Assembly (NCBI GenBank): GCA_040261275.1
Contig: JBDQOI010000010.1
Span: 8,681 to 72,680 of the forward strand
DNA from: UBA8752 sp040261275
Lineage (GTDB): Bacteria > Bacteroidota > Bacteroidia > Flavobacteriales_D > Sanyastnellaceae
Direction of reading: 5' to 3'
Length of the DNA: 64,000 bases
A program made the position numbers and the translations under genes. The notes beneath the pieces are model-generated. The model did not search any database. It was not told the origin of the DNA and saw nothing but the letters and a program-made list of their open reading frames with translations. This document shows, one piece after another, positions 54,849 to 63,504 of the stretch. Positions within the stretch are counted from its first letter, which is position 1. Each line of letters begins with the position of its first letter.

Positions 54849-56126
54849 ATGGAAAACCCGCACCAACATCAGGACATCGTTGTCGGACTCGACATCGGAA
54901 CCACCAAGATCGCCTGTATCGTAGGCCAGAAGAACACCCATGGCAAGCTCGAAATCATCGGATACGGCAAGAGCGAATCCATCGGAGTCACCCGCGGTGT
55001 CGTAGCGAACATCGAGCACACCGTGCAATCCATTCGCACGGCGGTCGAAGCCGCGGAAAAGTCCGCCAATGTGAAAATCGAAGTCGTGAACGTGGGGATC
55101 GCGGGACAACACATCAAGAGCCTGCAACACCGCGGTCAAATCATCCGCACCGAGACCGACGAGGAAATCACCCGCAACGATGTGCAGCAGCTCATCGATG
55201 ATATGCGCAAGTTGAAGGTGCTCCCCGGAGAGGAAATCCTCCACGTCCTTCCCCAAGAATTCACCGTGGATGGTGAGCCCGGCATCAAGGAGCCTGTTGG
55301 ACACACGGGCGTTCGGCTGGAAGCCAATTTCCACATCATCACCGGACAAACTTCCGCCGCGAAGAACATCTACCGTTGTATCAAGAGGGCAGGACTTCAG
55401 GTGGACCAACTCATTCTGGAGCCCATCGCCTCCAGTTGCGCTGTATTAAGTGAAGAGGAGAAGGAAGCCGGTGTGGCCCTGGTGGACATCGGAGGCGGCA
55501 CGACCGACATTGCCATCTTCCAAGAGGGCATCATCCGTCATACCGCGGTCATTCCCTTCGGAGGCAACGCCATCACGGACGACATCAAGCAGGGCTGTGG
55601 TGTACTCAAGAAGCACGCCGAGGCACTCAAGAACAAATTCGGTTCAGCCTTGGAACAGGAAATGGCCCAGGACGAAATCGTAGTCATCCAGGGGCTCTCA
55701 GGAAGGCCACCGAAGGAAGTATCCCGCCGAAACATTGCAGGCATCATTCAAGCGCGCATGGCGGAAATCATCGAGCACGTCCATTACGAGATCAAAAACA
55801 GCGGCTTGGAACGCGAACTCATCGGCGGCATTGTCGTCACCGGTGGCGGAAGCCAGTTGCGCCACGTGCGCCAGTTGTTTGAATATGTCACGACCATGGA
55901 TTGTCGAATCGGTTTTCCCAACACTCATTTGGCGCAGGCACCGGACCGCAGCTTGACGGCGCCCATTTACGCCACGGGAATTGGCCTCGTTCTCCTCGGT
56001 TTCGAACAAGGAGGCGAGGCCGAATACGAAGACACACGGCAGAAGGAAAGCAAAGAAACCATGGCGGGGCCGCGCCGTTTCCTCCAGAAAATCAAGGACT
56101 TCTTTGAAGAGGAACTGCCTGAATAA
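54849..56126 (+). CDS. ftsA: Cell division protein FtsA
   Basis: Actin-like protein that tethers FtsZ to the membrane. 425 residues: IVVGLDIGTTKIACIVGQKN, GVTRGVVANIEHTVQSIRTA, LVDIGGGTTDIAIFQEG, IPFGGNAITDDIKQGCGV and IVVTGGGSQL. The C-terminus RRFLQKIKDFFEEELPE is an amphipathic helix, the membrane anchor of FtsA. The start at 54849 is 17 bases after ftsQ. Confidence 0.97.
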   Translation: MENPHQHQDIVVGLDIGTTKIACIVGQKNTHGKLEIIGYGKSESIGVTRGVVANIEHTVQSIRTAVEAAEKSANVKIEVVNVGIAGQHIKSLQHRGQIIRTETDEEITRNDVQQLIDDMRKLKVLPGEEILHVLPQEFTVDGEPGIKEPVGHTGVRLEANFHIITGQTSAAKNIYRCIKRAGLQVDQLILEPIASSCAVLSEEEKEAGVALVDIGGGTTDIAIFQEGIIRHTAVIPFGGNAITDDIKQGCGVLKKHAEALKNKFGSALEQEMAQDEIVVIQGLSGRPPKEVSRRNIAGIIQARMAEIIEHVHYEIKNSGLERELIGGIVVTGGGSQLRHVRQLFEYVTTMDCRIGFPNTHLAQAPDRSLTAPIYATGIGLVLLGFEQGGEAEYEDTRQKESKETMAGPRRFLQKIKDFFEEELPE

Positions 56127-56295
56127 CCCCAACGTGGTATTCCACCAAATCCCGTTTTCAACCACACCATCGTGGATGGAAAGGTCTGAAGCCGTGCCGA
56201 GCACACGACCTGAGGTCCTTTCTTGGCACGCACTTGCGTGGGGGCATCAGTCCTCCGCAAAACCCTCCTGAAACCCATCCATCCAGGAACACCAG

Positions 56296-58170
56296 ATGCA
56301 ATTCGATATCCCACAGAATACAGGCTCTCCCATCAAGGTCATCGGCGTAGGTGGCGGCGGATCCAACGCCGTCAATTACATGTACCAACAGGGCATCAAG
56401 GGAGTGGACTTCATCGTCTGCAACACCGACAATCAGGCGCTGGAGGCTTCTGATGTTCCCGTGCGCATTCAATTGGGCCGCACGCTGACCGCTGGACAAG
56501 GGGCAGGAAGCGTCCCGGAAACCGGACGCAATGCAGCCATCGAAAACCTGGACGATGTGCTCGAACAACTCGGAGAGAACACCACCATGGTTTTCGTTAC
56601 GGCCGGAATGGGCGGCGGTACGGGAACAGGTGCAGCTCCAGTCATCGCCAAGGCTTGCAAAGACCTCGGCATCCTCACCGTCGGCATCGTGACCGTTCCC
56701 TTCAATTTCGAAGGGCGACGCAGGGCCAACCAAGCCGGTGAAGGATTGGAGGAAATGAGGGCCGCTATCGACACCCTGCTCGTCATCCGCAATGACAAGC
56801 TCCGCGAGCTCTTTGGCAACCTCACGTTGAAACAGGCTTTCTCAAATGCGGATGAAGTCCTCTGCACGGCAGCCAAAGGCATCGCAGAGGTCATTACCCT
56901 CACCGGGGAGATCAACGTCGACATGAACGATGTCAAAACCGTCATGCGCGATTCCGGAGCCGCCATCATGGGCGCCGGAAGTGCCAGCGGCGATGGCCGG
57001 GCCATGACTGCGGTATCCGAAGCATTGGAGTCCCCACTTCTCAATGACAGCGACATCACGGGCGCCAACTTCGTCCTCCTCAACATCACCTACGGGTCTG
57101 AGGAAATCCTGATGGACGAAATCTCGGAAATCACCGACTACATCCAGGACCAAGCCGGAGCCACGGCAGAAGTCATCTGGGGCTATGGCCATGACGAAGA
57201 ACTCGGCGACAAGATTTGTGTGACGGTGATCGCCACCGGTTTTGAAGCCAATCCCAAACTTCCAGAAGGTCCAAGTATCAAAACGCACACCCTGGATATG
57301 ACGGCAAGGGAGATCACCGCACCTCTCCAAAACCCAATGGATCTTGGGAATGAGGTGATCGCACCCGGTCTCCAAACTGATCCGGCAGAAACAGAACCGG
57401 AACTCAAAACAGCTGAACCGGTGGATTCCCCATCCACCTTGGGCGAAACTGACTCCGACATCTCCATGCAGTGGAATGCGGAAGACATCACTTCCATGAA
57501 CGGCCCTGCCGCTGCTCCCGATCTTTTCGGAACGACCAAAAAGACCGGAGAAGAAATCACCTTGATTCACAAGGAAGAGCAACCGTCACAGGAAGCCTCA
57601 CCAGCACAAAATGAACCATGGACGCCGGCAGAAACTGCGGAGACCCATGAGCCCATTGAAGCGACGGAAACTCCAACCCGCATAGGAGAGTTCAACGTTC
57701 TCGATCTAGAAGACACCCAGGACGATACGCTCATCCCCGAGGGATTGGATGATGTAAACTTCACCAACGAACAGGTCAACCCGACAGAAGATAATCCTGC
57801 CGGCCCCGTCGAAACTCCCCTTCAAGCGCAGGCACAGCCGATTCCAACGCCCACCCCGATTCAATCCCAGCCCGCCGCACCGGCGAATCCAGCCACACGC
57901 CAAACCCAACAGGCACAACCAACCACAACCGATGCTGAATGGGCACAACGCGCAGCGCAGCGGCAGCAGAGCATTGAGGAGTTCACCAAGCGCTTACGCA
58001 CCCCCAGTGGATTGACGGAGCTCGAGGAAGAGCCTGCCTACAAGCGTCGGAATTTCCAATTGAGCGGAACGCCTTCCAGCGATGAGTCGCAAGCCACCCG
58101 CGTCAGCATTGACGAGGAAACCGGTGGGCTTAAAACTGACAATCCGTTCTTGCACGACAACGTGGACTGA
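56296..58170 (+). CDS. ftsZ: Cell division protein FtsZ with a long C-terminal linker
   Basis: Tubulin-like GTPase that forms the Z-ring. 624 residues; the GTPase core (about 1-320) has IKVIGVGGGGSNAVNYMYQQ, the tubulin signature GGGTGTGAAPVIAK, NVDMNDVKTVM and VIATGF. A linker of about 280 residues rich in Pro, Thr, Glu and Gln follows, ending with ELEEEPAYKRRNFQLSG and the terminal FLHDNVD, a pattern seen in flavobacterial FtsZ. The core is normal length but the linker is much longer than in Escherichia coli (383 residues in all). 169 bases separate it from ftsA; no promoter was recognised there. Confidence 0.97.
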   Translation: MQFDIPQNTGSPIKVIGVGGGGSNAVNYMYQQGIKGVDFIVCNTDNQALEASDVPVRIQLGRTLTAGQGAGSVPETGRNAAIENLDDVLEQLGENTTMVFVTAGMGGGTGTGAAPVIAKACKDLGILTVGIVTVPFNFEGRRRANQAGEGLEEMRAAIDTLLVIRNDKLRELFGNLTLKQAFSNADEVLCTAAKGIAEVITLTGEINVDMNDVKTVMRDSGAAIMGAGSASGDGRAMTAVSEALESPLLNDSDITGANFVLLNITYGSEEILMDEISEITDYIQDQAGATAEVIWGYGHDEELGDKICVTVIATGFEANPKLPEGPSIKTHTLDMTAREITAPLQNPMDLGNEVIAPGLQTDPAETEPELKTAEPVDSPSTLGETDSDISMQWNAEDITSMNGPAAAPDLFGTTKKTGEEITLIHKEEQPSQEASPAQNEPWTPAETAETHEPIEATETPTRIGEFNVLDLEDTQDDTLIPEGLDDVNFTNEQVNPTEDNPAGPVETPLQAQAQPIPTPTPIQSQPAAPANPATRQTQQAQPTTTDAEWAQRAAQRQQSIEEFTKRLRTPSGLTELEEEPAYKRRNFQLSGTPSSDESQATRVSIDEETGGLKTDNPFLHDNVD

Positions 58171-58177
58171 ACCCGAC

Positions 58178-58627
58178 ATGACGCTTCAGGAACAAATCAG
58201 TGCGGACATGAAGGAGGCCATGAAGGCCAAGGACAAGGTGCGCCTTGCCGCCCTTCGGGATATCAAATCCAAAATCATGCTCGCCTTGACGGAATCCGGA
58301 GGCGCGGTTGCACTCGACGACGGCGCCGTTATGAAAATCCTGTCCAAGCAGCTCAAGCAGCGTGAGGACACTTTGGCCATCTACATCGAACAAGAACGCC
58401 AAGACCTCGCAGACGAAGAGCAAGCCCAGGCCGAAATCATCCGGAAATACCTACCCCAACCCATGGGACCGGCTGAGCTTGAAGCGGGTGTCAAAGCCCT
58501 GGTAGAAGAACTCGGCGCCTCCAGCATGGCAGATATGGGACGCGTCATGGGCGCAGCATCCGCCAAGTTTGCCGGACGAGCAGACGGCAAGGCCATCAGC
58601 GCCATCGTCCGAGGCCTGCTGGGCTGA
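58178..58627 (+). CDS. YqeY/GatB-like domain protein
   Basis: 149 residues of the YqeY family, whose fold resembles the tail domain of the GatB subunit of aspartyl/glutamyl-tRNA amidotransferase; its role is not settled. The start at 58178 gives MTLQEQISADMKEAMKAKDK, followed by VRLAALRDIKSKI. Further marks are LDDGAVMKILSKQLKQRED, EIIRKYLPQPM and DMGRVMGAASAKFAGRADGK. It lies 7 bases after ftsZ, a conserved neighbour in Bacteroidota. Confidence 0.92.
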   Translation: MTLQEQISADMKEAMKAKDKVRLAALRDIKSKIMLALTESGGAVALDDGAVMKILSKQLKQREDTLAIYIEQERQDLADEEQAQAEIIRKYLPQPMGPAELEAGVKALVEELGASSMADMGRVMGAASAKFAGRADGKAISAIVRGLLG

Positions 58628-58637
58628 CGGCCCGTTT
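58621..58637 (+). terminator. Weak terminator after ftsZ-yqeY
   Basis: GGGC-TGACG-GCCC followed by GTTTTTA; a short 4-bp stem that overlaps the stop codon. Weak but in the expected place. Confidence 0.35.
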
Positions 58638-58669
58638 TTAGAGGATTTGACATATTCCCTTTTCTACGA

Positions 58670-58744
58670 CAGGTAACCTGTGCATACCCTTGTGGTGCAT
58701 TTCAGGTCACTTGAATTGAACGTTGTTCCCTATCAGGTGTTGAA
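58670..58744 (+). promoter_or_regulatory. Triplicated CAGGT motif upstream of the yceI-like gene
   Basis: CAGGTAACCTG (a perfect palindrome, 58670-58680), CAGGTCACTTG (58703-58713) and CAGGTGTTGAA (58734-58744) are spaced 33 and 31 bases apart, about three helix turns. The gene starts at 58793. This may be an operator for a regulator that binds on one face of the DNA; no clear promoter consensus was found. Confidence 0.3.
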
Positions 58745-58792
58745 CTGAAACACAAAAGGATCGAATCCCATTACCAAAACCTACTTCATACC

Positions 58793-59398
58793 ATGTATAC
58801 CCTCATTCTCTCTGCCGCACTGGCGCTGACACCACTATTCGGGGCCACAGATGGCGCAACCGAACCCTCCAAGCAAACGGTCAGCGCCAAAGAAAGCTCC
58901 GTCACCTGGATCGGTAAGAAAGTCACCGGTAGCCACAGCGGCGACATCATGATCAGCAACGGCTTCATCAGCGTCCAGGACGGCATGGTGACCGGCGCTT
59001 CGGTCATCATCGACATGACGAGCATCAACACCACCGACTTAGAGGGCGGAAGCAAGGAGAGCCTCGACGGCCACCTCAAGAGCGACGACTTCTTTGGCGT
59101 GGAGCAATTCCCGACCGCCCAGTTTGAGCTCATCAGCCTGAACCCACTGCGTGCTCCAAATGGGATGAACTTCACGGCCCAGGGCACCGTCACCATCAAA
59201 GGCCGTACAGCCAAGGTGGCCTTCCCGGTTAAGGTGGAAATGGGCAAGATGGAAACAACCATCTCCGGCGAAATGACCCTCGACCGCTCCAACTTCGACG
59301 TCCGCTTCCGAAGCAAATCATTCTTCGACGCTGCCGAACTGGGCGATAAGTTGATTTACGACGATTTCACCATCGGGTTCACGCTGAAGACCAGCTGA
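58793..59398 (+). CDS. YceI family exported protein
   Basis: Periplasmic lipocalin-like protein of the YceI family, which binds polyisoprenoid or other hydrophobic ligands. 201 residues with a signal peptide (MYTLILSAALALTPLFGA). Marks are SSVTWIGKKVTGSHSGDIM, GASVIIDMTSINTTDLEGG, LKSDDFFGVEQFPTAQFEL, GTVTIKGRTAKVAFPVKV and FDVRFRSKSFFDAAELGD. It is monocistronic, ending in a strong terminator. Confidence 0.93.
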   Translation: MYTLILSAALALTPLFGATDGATEPSKQTVSAKESSVTWIGKKVTGSHSGDIMISNGFISVQDGMVTGASVIIDMTSINTTDLEGGSKESLDGHLKSDDFFGVEQFPTAQFELISLNPLRAPNGMNFTAQGTVTIKGRTAKVAFPVKVEMGKMETTISGEMTLDRSNFDVRFRSKSFFDAAELGDKLIYDDFTIGFTLKTS

Positions 59399-59421
59399 GA
59401 TTGCCTTTGGCCACTCATTGG

Positions 59422-59458
59422 AAAGCCCTTGAAGCCCATCGCTTCAAGGGCTTTTTTG
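59422..59458. terminator. Strong bidirectional terminator after the yceI-like gene
   Basis: 13-bp stem AAGCCCTTGAAGC (59423-59435) / GCTTCAAGGGCTT (59441-59453), loop CCATC, then TTTTG on the plus strand and only a short A/T stretch on the other side. It lies between convergent genes. Confidence 0.88.
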
Positions 59459-59473
59459 TTGGGTGAGAAAGGG

Positions 59474-60232
59474 TCAATGCAGGATAAGCCGCACATCCAA
59501 CCCCCACCAACTCCCATCGAGAATGCGCTCCACTTCCCGCAAGTCTGCATCGCCTTGACCCACGTTCCATCGGGCGACCAGCTCTCCTTGAAAGAGGGGT
59601 TGAATCAACGGCCGCAAGGCACCCCCTATGTGCAAGTCCACTTCCTCGCCTTCCTTCACGATGCCCAACTCCAGCGCCATGCACCATCGGTTCCAGTTGT
59701 AGCGCAGTGAGCTGTGTTCGATGGCAAAAACATCGCCACCGCCTTCCGCACTGGTCGACGCGAAAGCATTGGTTGGCAGGATCTCCATCACCACGCCGCC
59801 CCCGGCGCCCAATCGCCAGCCCGGCGTCAGCACCACTTCCGTCCGATAGAGCACCGGCAAAGAGTACGAAGCCACGATCCAATCGAGCTCCACGGCGGCT
59901 AAAGGAGCCGAGGCGACCTCCGGTATCCAATCGGCCTCGAGGCGCCAGATCCGACGCGTCTGCTCAAACCCGAAGGCCACTTGGCTCACCTTGCCCAATC
60001 GGCGGCGCACACTCACGCCATAGCTGCGCGTCCCCAATGCGCCCCAACGCGCATGCAATGGGCCGTCCTGTAAAGTGAGCGGCTGTCCACTCCACCCCAC
60101 GCCCTCTCCCACATCAGGCCGCGCGAACCCGAGGGAAGTGAGCAAACGCACGTCCAAAGTCCAGTCGGTCGATTGTGAAAAGACCGATGTGCTTGTCAGC
60201 AATGCCAACGCCCATGTGATGCTCCACCTCAT
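59474..60232 (-). CDS. Hypothetical exported protein, outer-membrane-like
   Basis: About 252 residues from the ATG at 60232, which overlaps the preceding stop (TGATG) and gives a signal peptide ALALLTSTSVFSQ. The rest alternates hydrophobic and polar residues as in beta strands (WTLDVRLLTSLGFARP, YGVSVRRRLGKVSQVAFGFE, WRLGAGGGVVMEIL) and ends VRLILH. A small barrel is possible. It carries no recognisable domain and no T9SS tail. It is second in a pair with a small membrane protein. Confidence 0.68.
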   Translation of the reverse strand: MRWSITWALALLTSTSVFSQSTDWTLDVRLLTSLGFARPDVGEGVGWSGQPLTLQDGPLHARWGALGTRSYGVSVRRRLGKVSQVAFGFEQTRRIWRLEADWIPEVASAPLAAVELDWIVASYSLPVLYRTEVVLTPGWRLGAGGGVVMEILPTNAFASTSAEGGGDVFAIEHSSLRYNWNRWCMALELGIVKEGEEVDLHIGGALRPLIQPLFQGELVARWNVGQGDADLREVERILDGSWWGLDVRLILH

Positions 60233-60558
60233 GACTGCATCCATCCGACCACCGCCAAACCCACCAAGGCAGCAGTGAAAAGCAACATGAACCAGCGCAG
60301 CCCCTTGTGTGCAATGAAGGGAACGCGGTGGCGCCCGTGCAACAAGTGGTTCACCTTCAATGCCTGCTTGAACAAGGAACGGTGCACCCCAAACCGGGCA
60401 ACCTCTTCTTCTGCACCCCGCACGGGCACCTCCCGTTCGAATTCAATGCCGGCCGACTGCAGATCTCGCTGAAACTCCTCGGCCATTCCCGCATCGTGGA
60501 ACTCGAAGACGTGGTAGCGGTTGTCCGCCGGATGCGTATACCAATTGGTCAGGCGCAT
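60229..60558 (-). CDS. Small membrane protein with a DUF2007-like N-terminus
   Basis: 109 residues. The first 50 (HVFEFHDAGMAEEFQRDLQS, then AGIEFEREVP) resemble DUF2007-type small alpha/beta folds. A basic middle precedes one C-terminal membrane helix (about 88-106, FMLLFTAALVGLAVVGWM). The N-terminus is probably cytoplasmic. Function unknown. It follows the nitroreductase gene by 7 bases on the same strand. Confidence 0.65.
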   Translation of the reverse strand: MRLTNWYTHPADNRYHVFEFHDAGMAEEFQRDLQSAGIEFEREVPVRGAEEEVARFGVHRSLFKQALKVNHLLHGRHRVPFIAHKGLRWFMLLFTAALVGLAVVGWMQS

Positions 60559-60565
60559 GGTGGAG

Positions 60566-61153
60566 TCAATCCGTGGTCCAGCGGGTCACGTATTCCAATG
60601 GGCGACGGTGGCCCTTGGCCGGCCACTCCCCTTCCGGATAACCCATGTAGAAGAGGCCCATCCCCTGCACCCCTTCCTCATGTCCGAGTGCGTGCACCGC
60701 CTCCGGATGCGCCAGGAAACCCGGTGTGGACCAGAATCCCCCGATGCCATGGGCGGTGCACATCAGAAACATGTTCTGCACGCAAGCCGCAAGGGCCGCC
60801 TGATCCTCCCACAACGGAAATCGCCCGGCTTCGTCGTGGGCGAGCCCCAGGGCTACGATGGCGTTGCACCGCTCACCGCGTGCGCGGATTTTCTCGGCCT
60901 TACTGTCCATCACCGCCTCACCGGAATGCGCCCGATAAGCAACTGACAAGCGTGCCATCAAACGCTGGGCAGCATCGTCCATGAATACATGGAAGCGCCA
61001 TGGCTGGGTCAGTCCGTGGTTCGGTGCCCATGTTCCGTGCTGGAGCACCTGCTCGACAATCTCACGGTGAACCCGCCGCCCGGAGAAGCGCTCAGGAGAA
61101 AGGCTGCGCCGATCGAGGATGAGCGTACTGGTATCGCTGATGCTGTGCCGCAT
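60566..61153 (-). CDS. Nitroreductase family protein
   Basis: FMN-dependent oxidoreductase fold, 195 residues. Marks are LILDRRSLSPERFSGRRV (FMN-binding Arg near the N-terminus), HGTWAPNHGLTQPWRFHVFM (in the usual place), an AALAACVQNMFLMCTAHGIGG block and FYMGYPEGEWPAKGHRRPLE near the end. The substrate cannot be told; it resembles the YdjA-like short forms. Located between an M28 peptidase and a small membrane protein. Confidence 0.88.
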   Translation of the reverse strand: MRHSISDTSTLILDRRSLSPERFSGRRVHREIVEQVLQHGTWAPNHGLTQPWRFHVFMDDAAQRLMARLSVAYRAHSGEAVMDSKAEKIRARGERCNAIVALGLAHDEAGRFPLWEDQAALAACVQNMFLMCTAHGIGGFWSTPGFLAHPEAVHALGHEEGVQGMGLFYMGYPEGEWPAKGHRRPLEYVTRWTTD

Positions 61154-61172
61154 ATCGTTCCGTTCCTTGCGT

Positions 61173-62630
61173 TCAGTCCTTTGCCCCTTCCAAACCGTCG
61201 TAGTCCAGTTGGTCGAGCAGGTAGACCATAGAGGTCAATGCCGCCGCACCCAATTTCAGCTCCCGCTCGTGGACGTTTTCAAAAATGTCGCGGTTGCTGT
61301 GATGGTAGTCAAAATAGCGCTGTGAATTCGGACGCAGCCCCACCATCAAAGGGCGCTTGCCGGCGGGCTTCTCCTTCTTCAATGGCCCGATGTCCACCCC
61401 AGCACCGCCCCGGCGCATATCACCGACACCGTAGTCCATGAAGTTCTCGCGCCATGCACGAACGGCATCGGTGGACCCATCAGCGGCATCAATGGAGAAG
61501 CCGCGCGGCGCATCCCCACCGGCGTCGCTCTCAACGGCCGCCACATGCCATTCCTTGCGCTCCCGGGCGCGTTGGGCATAGGTCTTGCCTCCGTTGTTGC
61601 CGTTCTCCTCATTGATGAACAACACTACCCTCAGCGTGTGCCGCGGGCGGTATCCCAGCGCATGGAGGCTGCGCATGACCTCAATGCTGTGTACAACGCC
61701 TGCGCCGTCATCGTGAGCGCCTTCTCCGATGTCCCAACTGTCCAAATGGCCCCCCACCACGATGTAGCGGTCGGGATACTCCGTGCCCGTCCATTCGGCA
61801 ATCACATTGGCCTGGGCCTTGTCCTCGTGGAGAACGCAATCCATTTCAAGCCCTACGCGCACCTCATGCCCTGCCTGCACGAGTGTGGCAATCCGGCGCG
61901 CATCAACGGTGCTCACCGCCGCCGCCGGTACCCGACGGACCGCATCATCATAGCGCATGGCCCCCGTATGAGGGAATGTATCCAGTGCGTGCGTCAGGGA
62001 CCGAACAATCGCCGCCACACCGCTGTGTTCCGCCGACACCACAGCTCCCCGGGAGCGCTGATCATTGGCACCGCCATATGCACCGCCAGCATTGATCATC
62101 AGCGGATCCATCGGCCGGTTGAAAAATGCCATACGCCCCGCCAACCCTTCCGGTCCCAAGCTGTCCAATTCATCGAAGTGACGGAAAACAGCCACCTCAG
62201 CTTCCAAGGGTCCTTCCGTTCCAACACTCCCCCCTAGCGCAGAAACCCTCAAAGGCTCAGGAGCTCCGCCATCAACCCGGAGCCAGCCACGCTCGGGTCC
62301 CCCCCTTTCCCAATGTGGCACCACCACAGGCTGCATCCTCACCTCCCCAGCACCGATTTCCTTCAGCGTACGCGCACCCCAGAGAATGGCAGCATCCGCC
62401 TCAGGCGATCCGCTCAAGCGCGCCCCAACGTCCTTACACAACACGCGCAAGTCCTCGTAGCACTGTCCATCTCCCAGAATTTGGCCATGGATTTGCGCCA
62501 CCATGGCCGAATCAACCGAACTCCATGCGGATTGGCTCCAGCCCACTCCTAAACCACCAACCAGCATCCACCCCAAGACCAACCCAATCAGAGCCACAGC
62601 CCTATGATTTACTCTTCTCATCTTTTTCAT
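61173..62630 (-). CDS. Exported M28 family metallopeptidase
   Basis: Zinc exopeptidase similar to carboxypeptidase Q. The start at 62630 overlaps the SDR stop by 4 bases (ATGA); 485 residues with a signal peptide (VALIGLVLGWMLVGG...GWSQ). An N-terminal region and a PA-like insert come first. The catalytic domain has the metal ligands in GGHLDSWDIGEGAHDDGAG (His and Asp), FINEENGNNGG (Glu-Glu), AAVESDAGG and FDYHHSNRD. All look intact. A role in nutrient peptide digestion in the periplasm is likely. Confidence 0.92.
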   Translation of the reverse strand: MKKMRRVNHRAVALIGLVLGWMLVGGLGVGWSQSAWSSVDSAMVAQIHGQILGDGQCYEDLRVLCKDVGARLSGSPEADAAILWGARTLKEIGAGEVRMQPVVVPHWERGGPERGWLRVDGGAPEPLRVSALGGSVGTEGPLEAEVAVFRHFDELDSLGPEGLAGRMAFFNRPMDPLMINAGGAYGGANDQRSRGAVVSAEHSGVAAIVRSLTHALDTFPHTGAMRYDDAVRRVPAAAVSTVDARRIATLVQAGHEVRVGLEMDCVLHEDKAQANVIAEWTGTEYPDRYIVVGGHLDSWDIGEGAHDDGAGVVHSIEVMRSLHALGYRPRHTLRVVLFINEENGNNGGKTYAQRARERKEWHVAAVESDAGGDAPRGFSIDAADGSTDAVRAWRENFMDYGVGDMRRGGAGVDIGPLKKEKPAGKRPLMVGLRPNSQRYFDYHHSNRDIFENVHERELKLGAAALTSMVYLLDQLDYDGLEGAKD

Positions 62631-63406
62631 GACATCCAACTTCCATTGTTCAGGTCCAGTCCCTGACCGGTAATGCCCTTTTGCTCATCCGACATCAACC
62701 ACGCTACAAAATCAGCCACCTCCTCAGGCTGGCTCATCCGACCCGTCGGCAACAGGGCACATTGCTGGGCATGACACGCCTCATAACTCAGACCCTGAGC
62801 GTCCGCCATACGCTGGATGGAATCGCGCGCCATCGCCGTCTCCACCCAACCCGGACAGATCGCATTGACCAATATCCCATCCTGCCCCCACTCAACCGCA
62901 AGGCTGCGAACAAGACCCAACACGGCAGTCTTTGAGGTCACGTAGGCACTTTGTCCGGGCACCCCAAAGCGTGCCAACACGCTGGAAGTCACCACCGCGT
63001 GTCTCCGCCCCTTCGGTGCCTTCAGCAAATGAGGACGAGCCGTATGCAATGTGACATACACTCCGGTCACATTCGCCGTCATGATTTCATCCCACCGATC
63101 CGCCTGAGCATCATTAGAAAAGGTGTTCGCCCCACCGATACCGGCATTGGCAAACACCCCCACCAAAGACCGTCCGGGAACAGCCTCCATTGTCGTTTCC
63201 AAAGCCCGACAAAAGGCAAGGCGATCGGCTACGTCCAATGGCATGACCTCATGCATCCCATCTCCAGCCAAAGCTTCCTTCGTCGCTTCCAAAGCGTCCA
63301 CTCTCCTGCCCACCAAGAGCACATCGAAACCGTCCCGCGCAAACCGCTCGGCCGCAGCGCGGCCCATACCCGAACCCGCGCCTGTGATGAGTACCGTTTT
63401 CCTCAT
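62627..63406 (-). CDS. Short-chain dehydrogenase/reductase
   Basis: NAD(P)-dependent oxidoreductase of the classical SDR type, 259 residues from the ATG at 63406 (MRKTVLITG); an ATG at 63424 would add six. The cofactor loop is TGAGSGMG; then GVFANAGIGG (NAG), the catalytic Ser in VTSSVLARFG, and Tyr/Lys in YVTSKTA. CPGWVETAM is the usual late motif. Substrate unknown. It is coupled to the M28 peptidase by ATGA. Confidence 0.92.
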   Translation of the reverse strand: MRKTVLITGAGSGMGRAAAERFARDGFDVLLVGRRVDALEATKEALAGDGMHEVMPLDVADRLAFCRALETTMEAVPGRSLVGVFANAGIGGANTFSNDAQADRWDEIMTANVTGVYVTLHTARPHLLKAPKGRRHAVVTSSVLARFGVPGQSAYVTSKTAVLGLVRSLAVEWGQDGILVNAICPGWVETAMARDSIQRMADAQGLSYEACHAQQCALLPTGRMSQPEEVADFVAWLMSDEQKGITGQGLDLNNGSWMS

Positions 63407-63437
63407 GTTGCGAAGATGGCACATCTATGAAAAGAGA

Positions 63438-63463
63438 AAGGCCCGACTTGCGTCGGGCCTTTC
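63438..63463 (-). terminator. Rho-independent terminator for the gene at the window end
   Basis: 11-bp stem AAAGGCCCGAC / GTCGGGCCTTT with loop TTGC (63438-63463), 42 bases past the stop of the secreted protein at 63505. On the minus strand it is followed by a short pyrimidine-rich tail (TCTCTTTT). Confidence 0.8.
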
Positions 63464-63504
63464 CGTTGTTATCGACGAAGGACTGGGTCCTTCCCGTTCT
63501 GCGA

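Noticed and set aside
56127..56295. Small gene or promoter between ftsA and ftsZ
   Set aside because: No open frame with a convincing start and no TAnnTTTG box was found; I see nothing specific in it.
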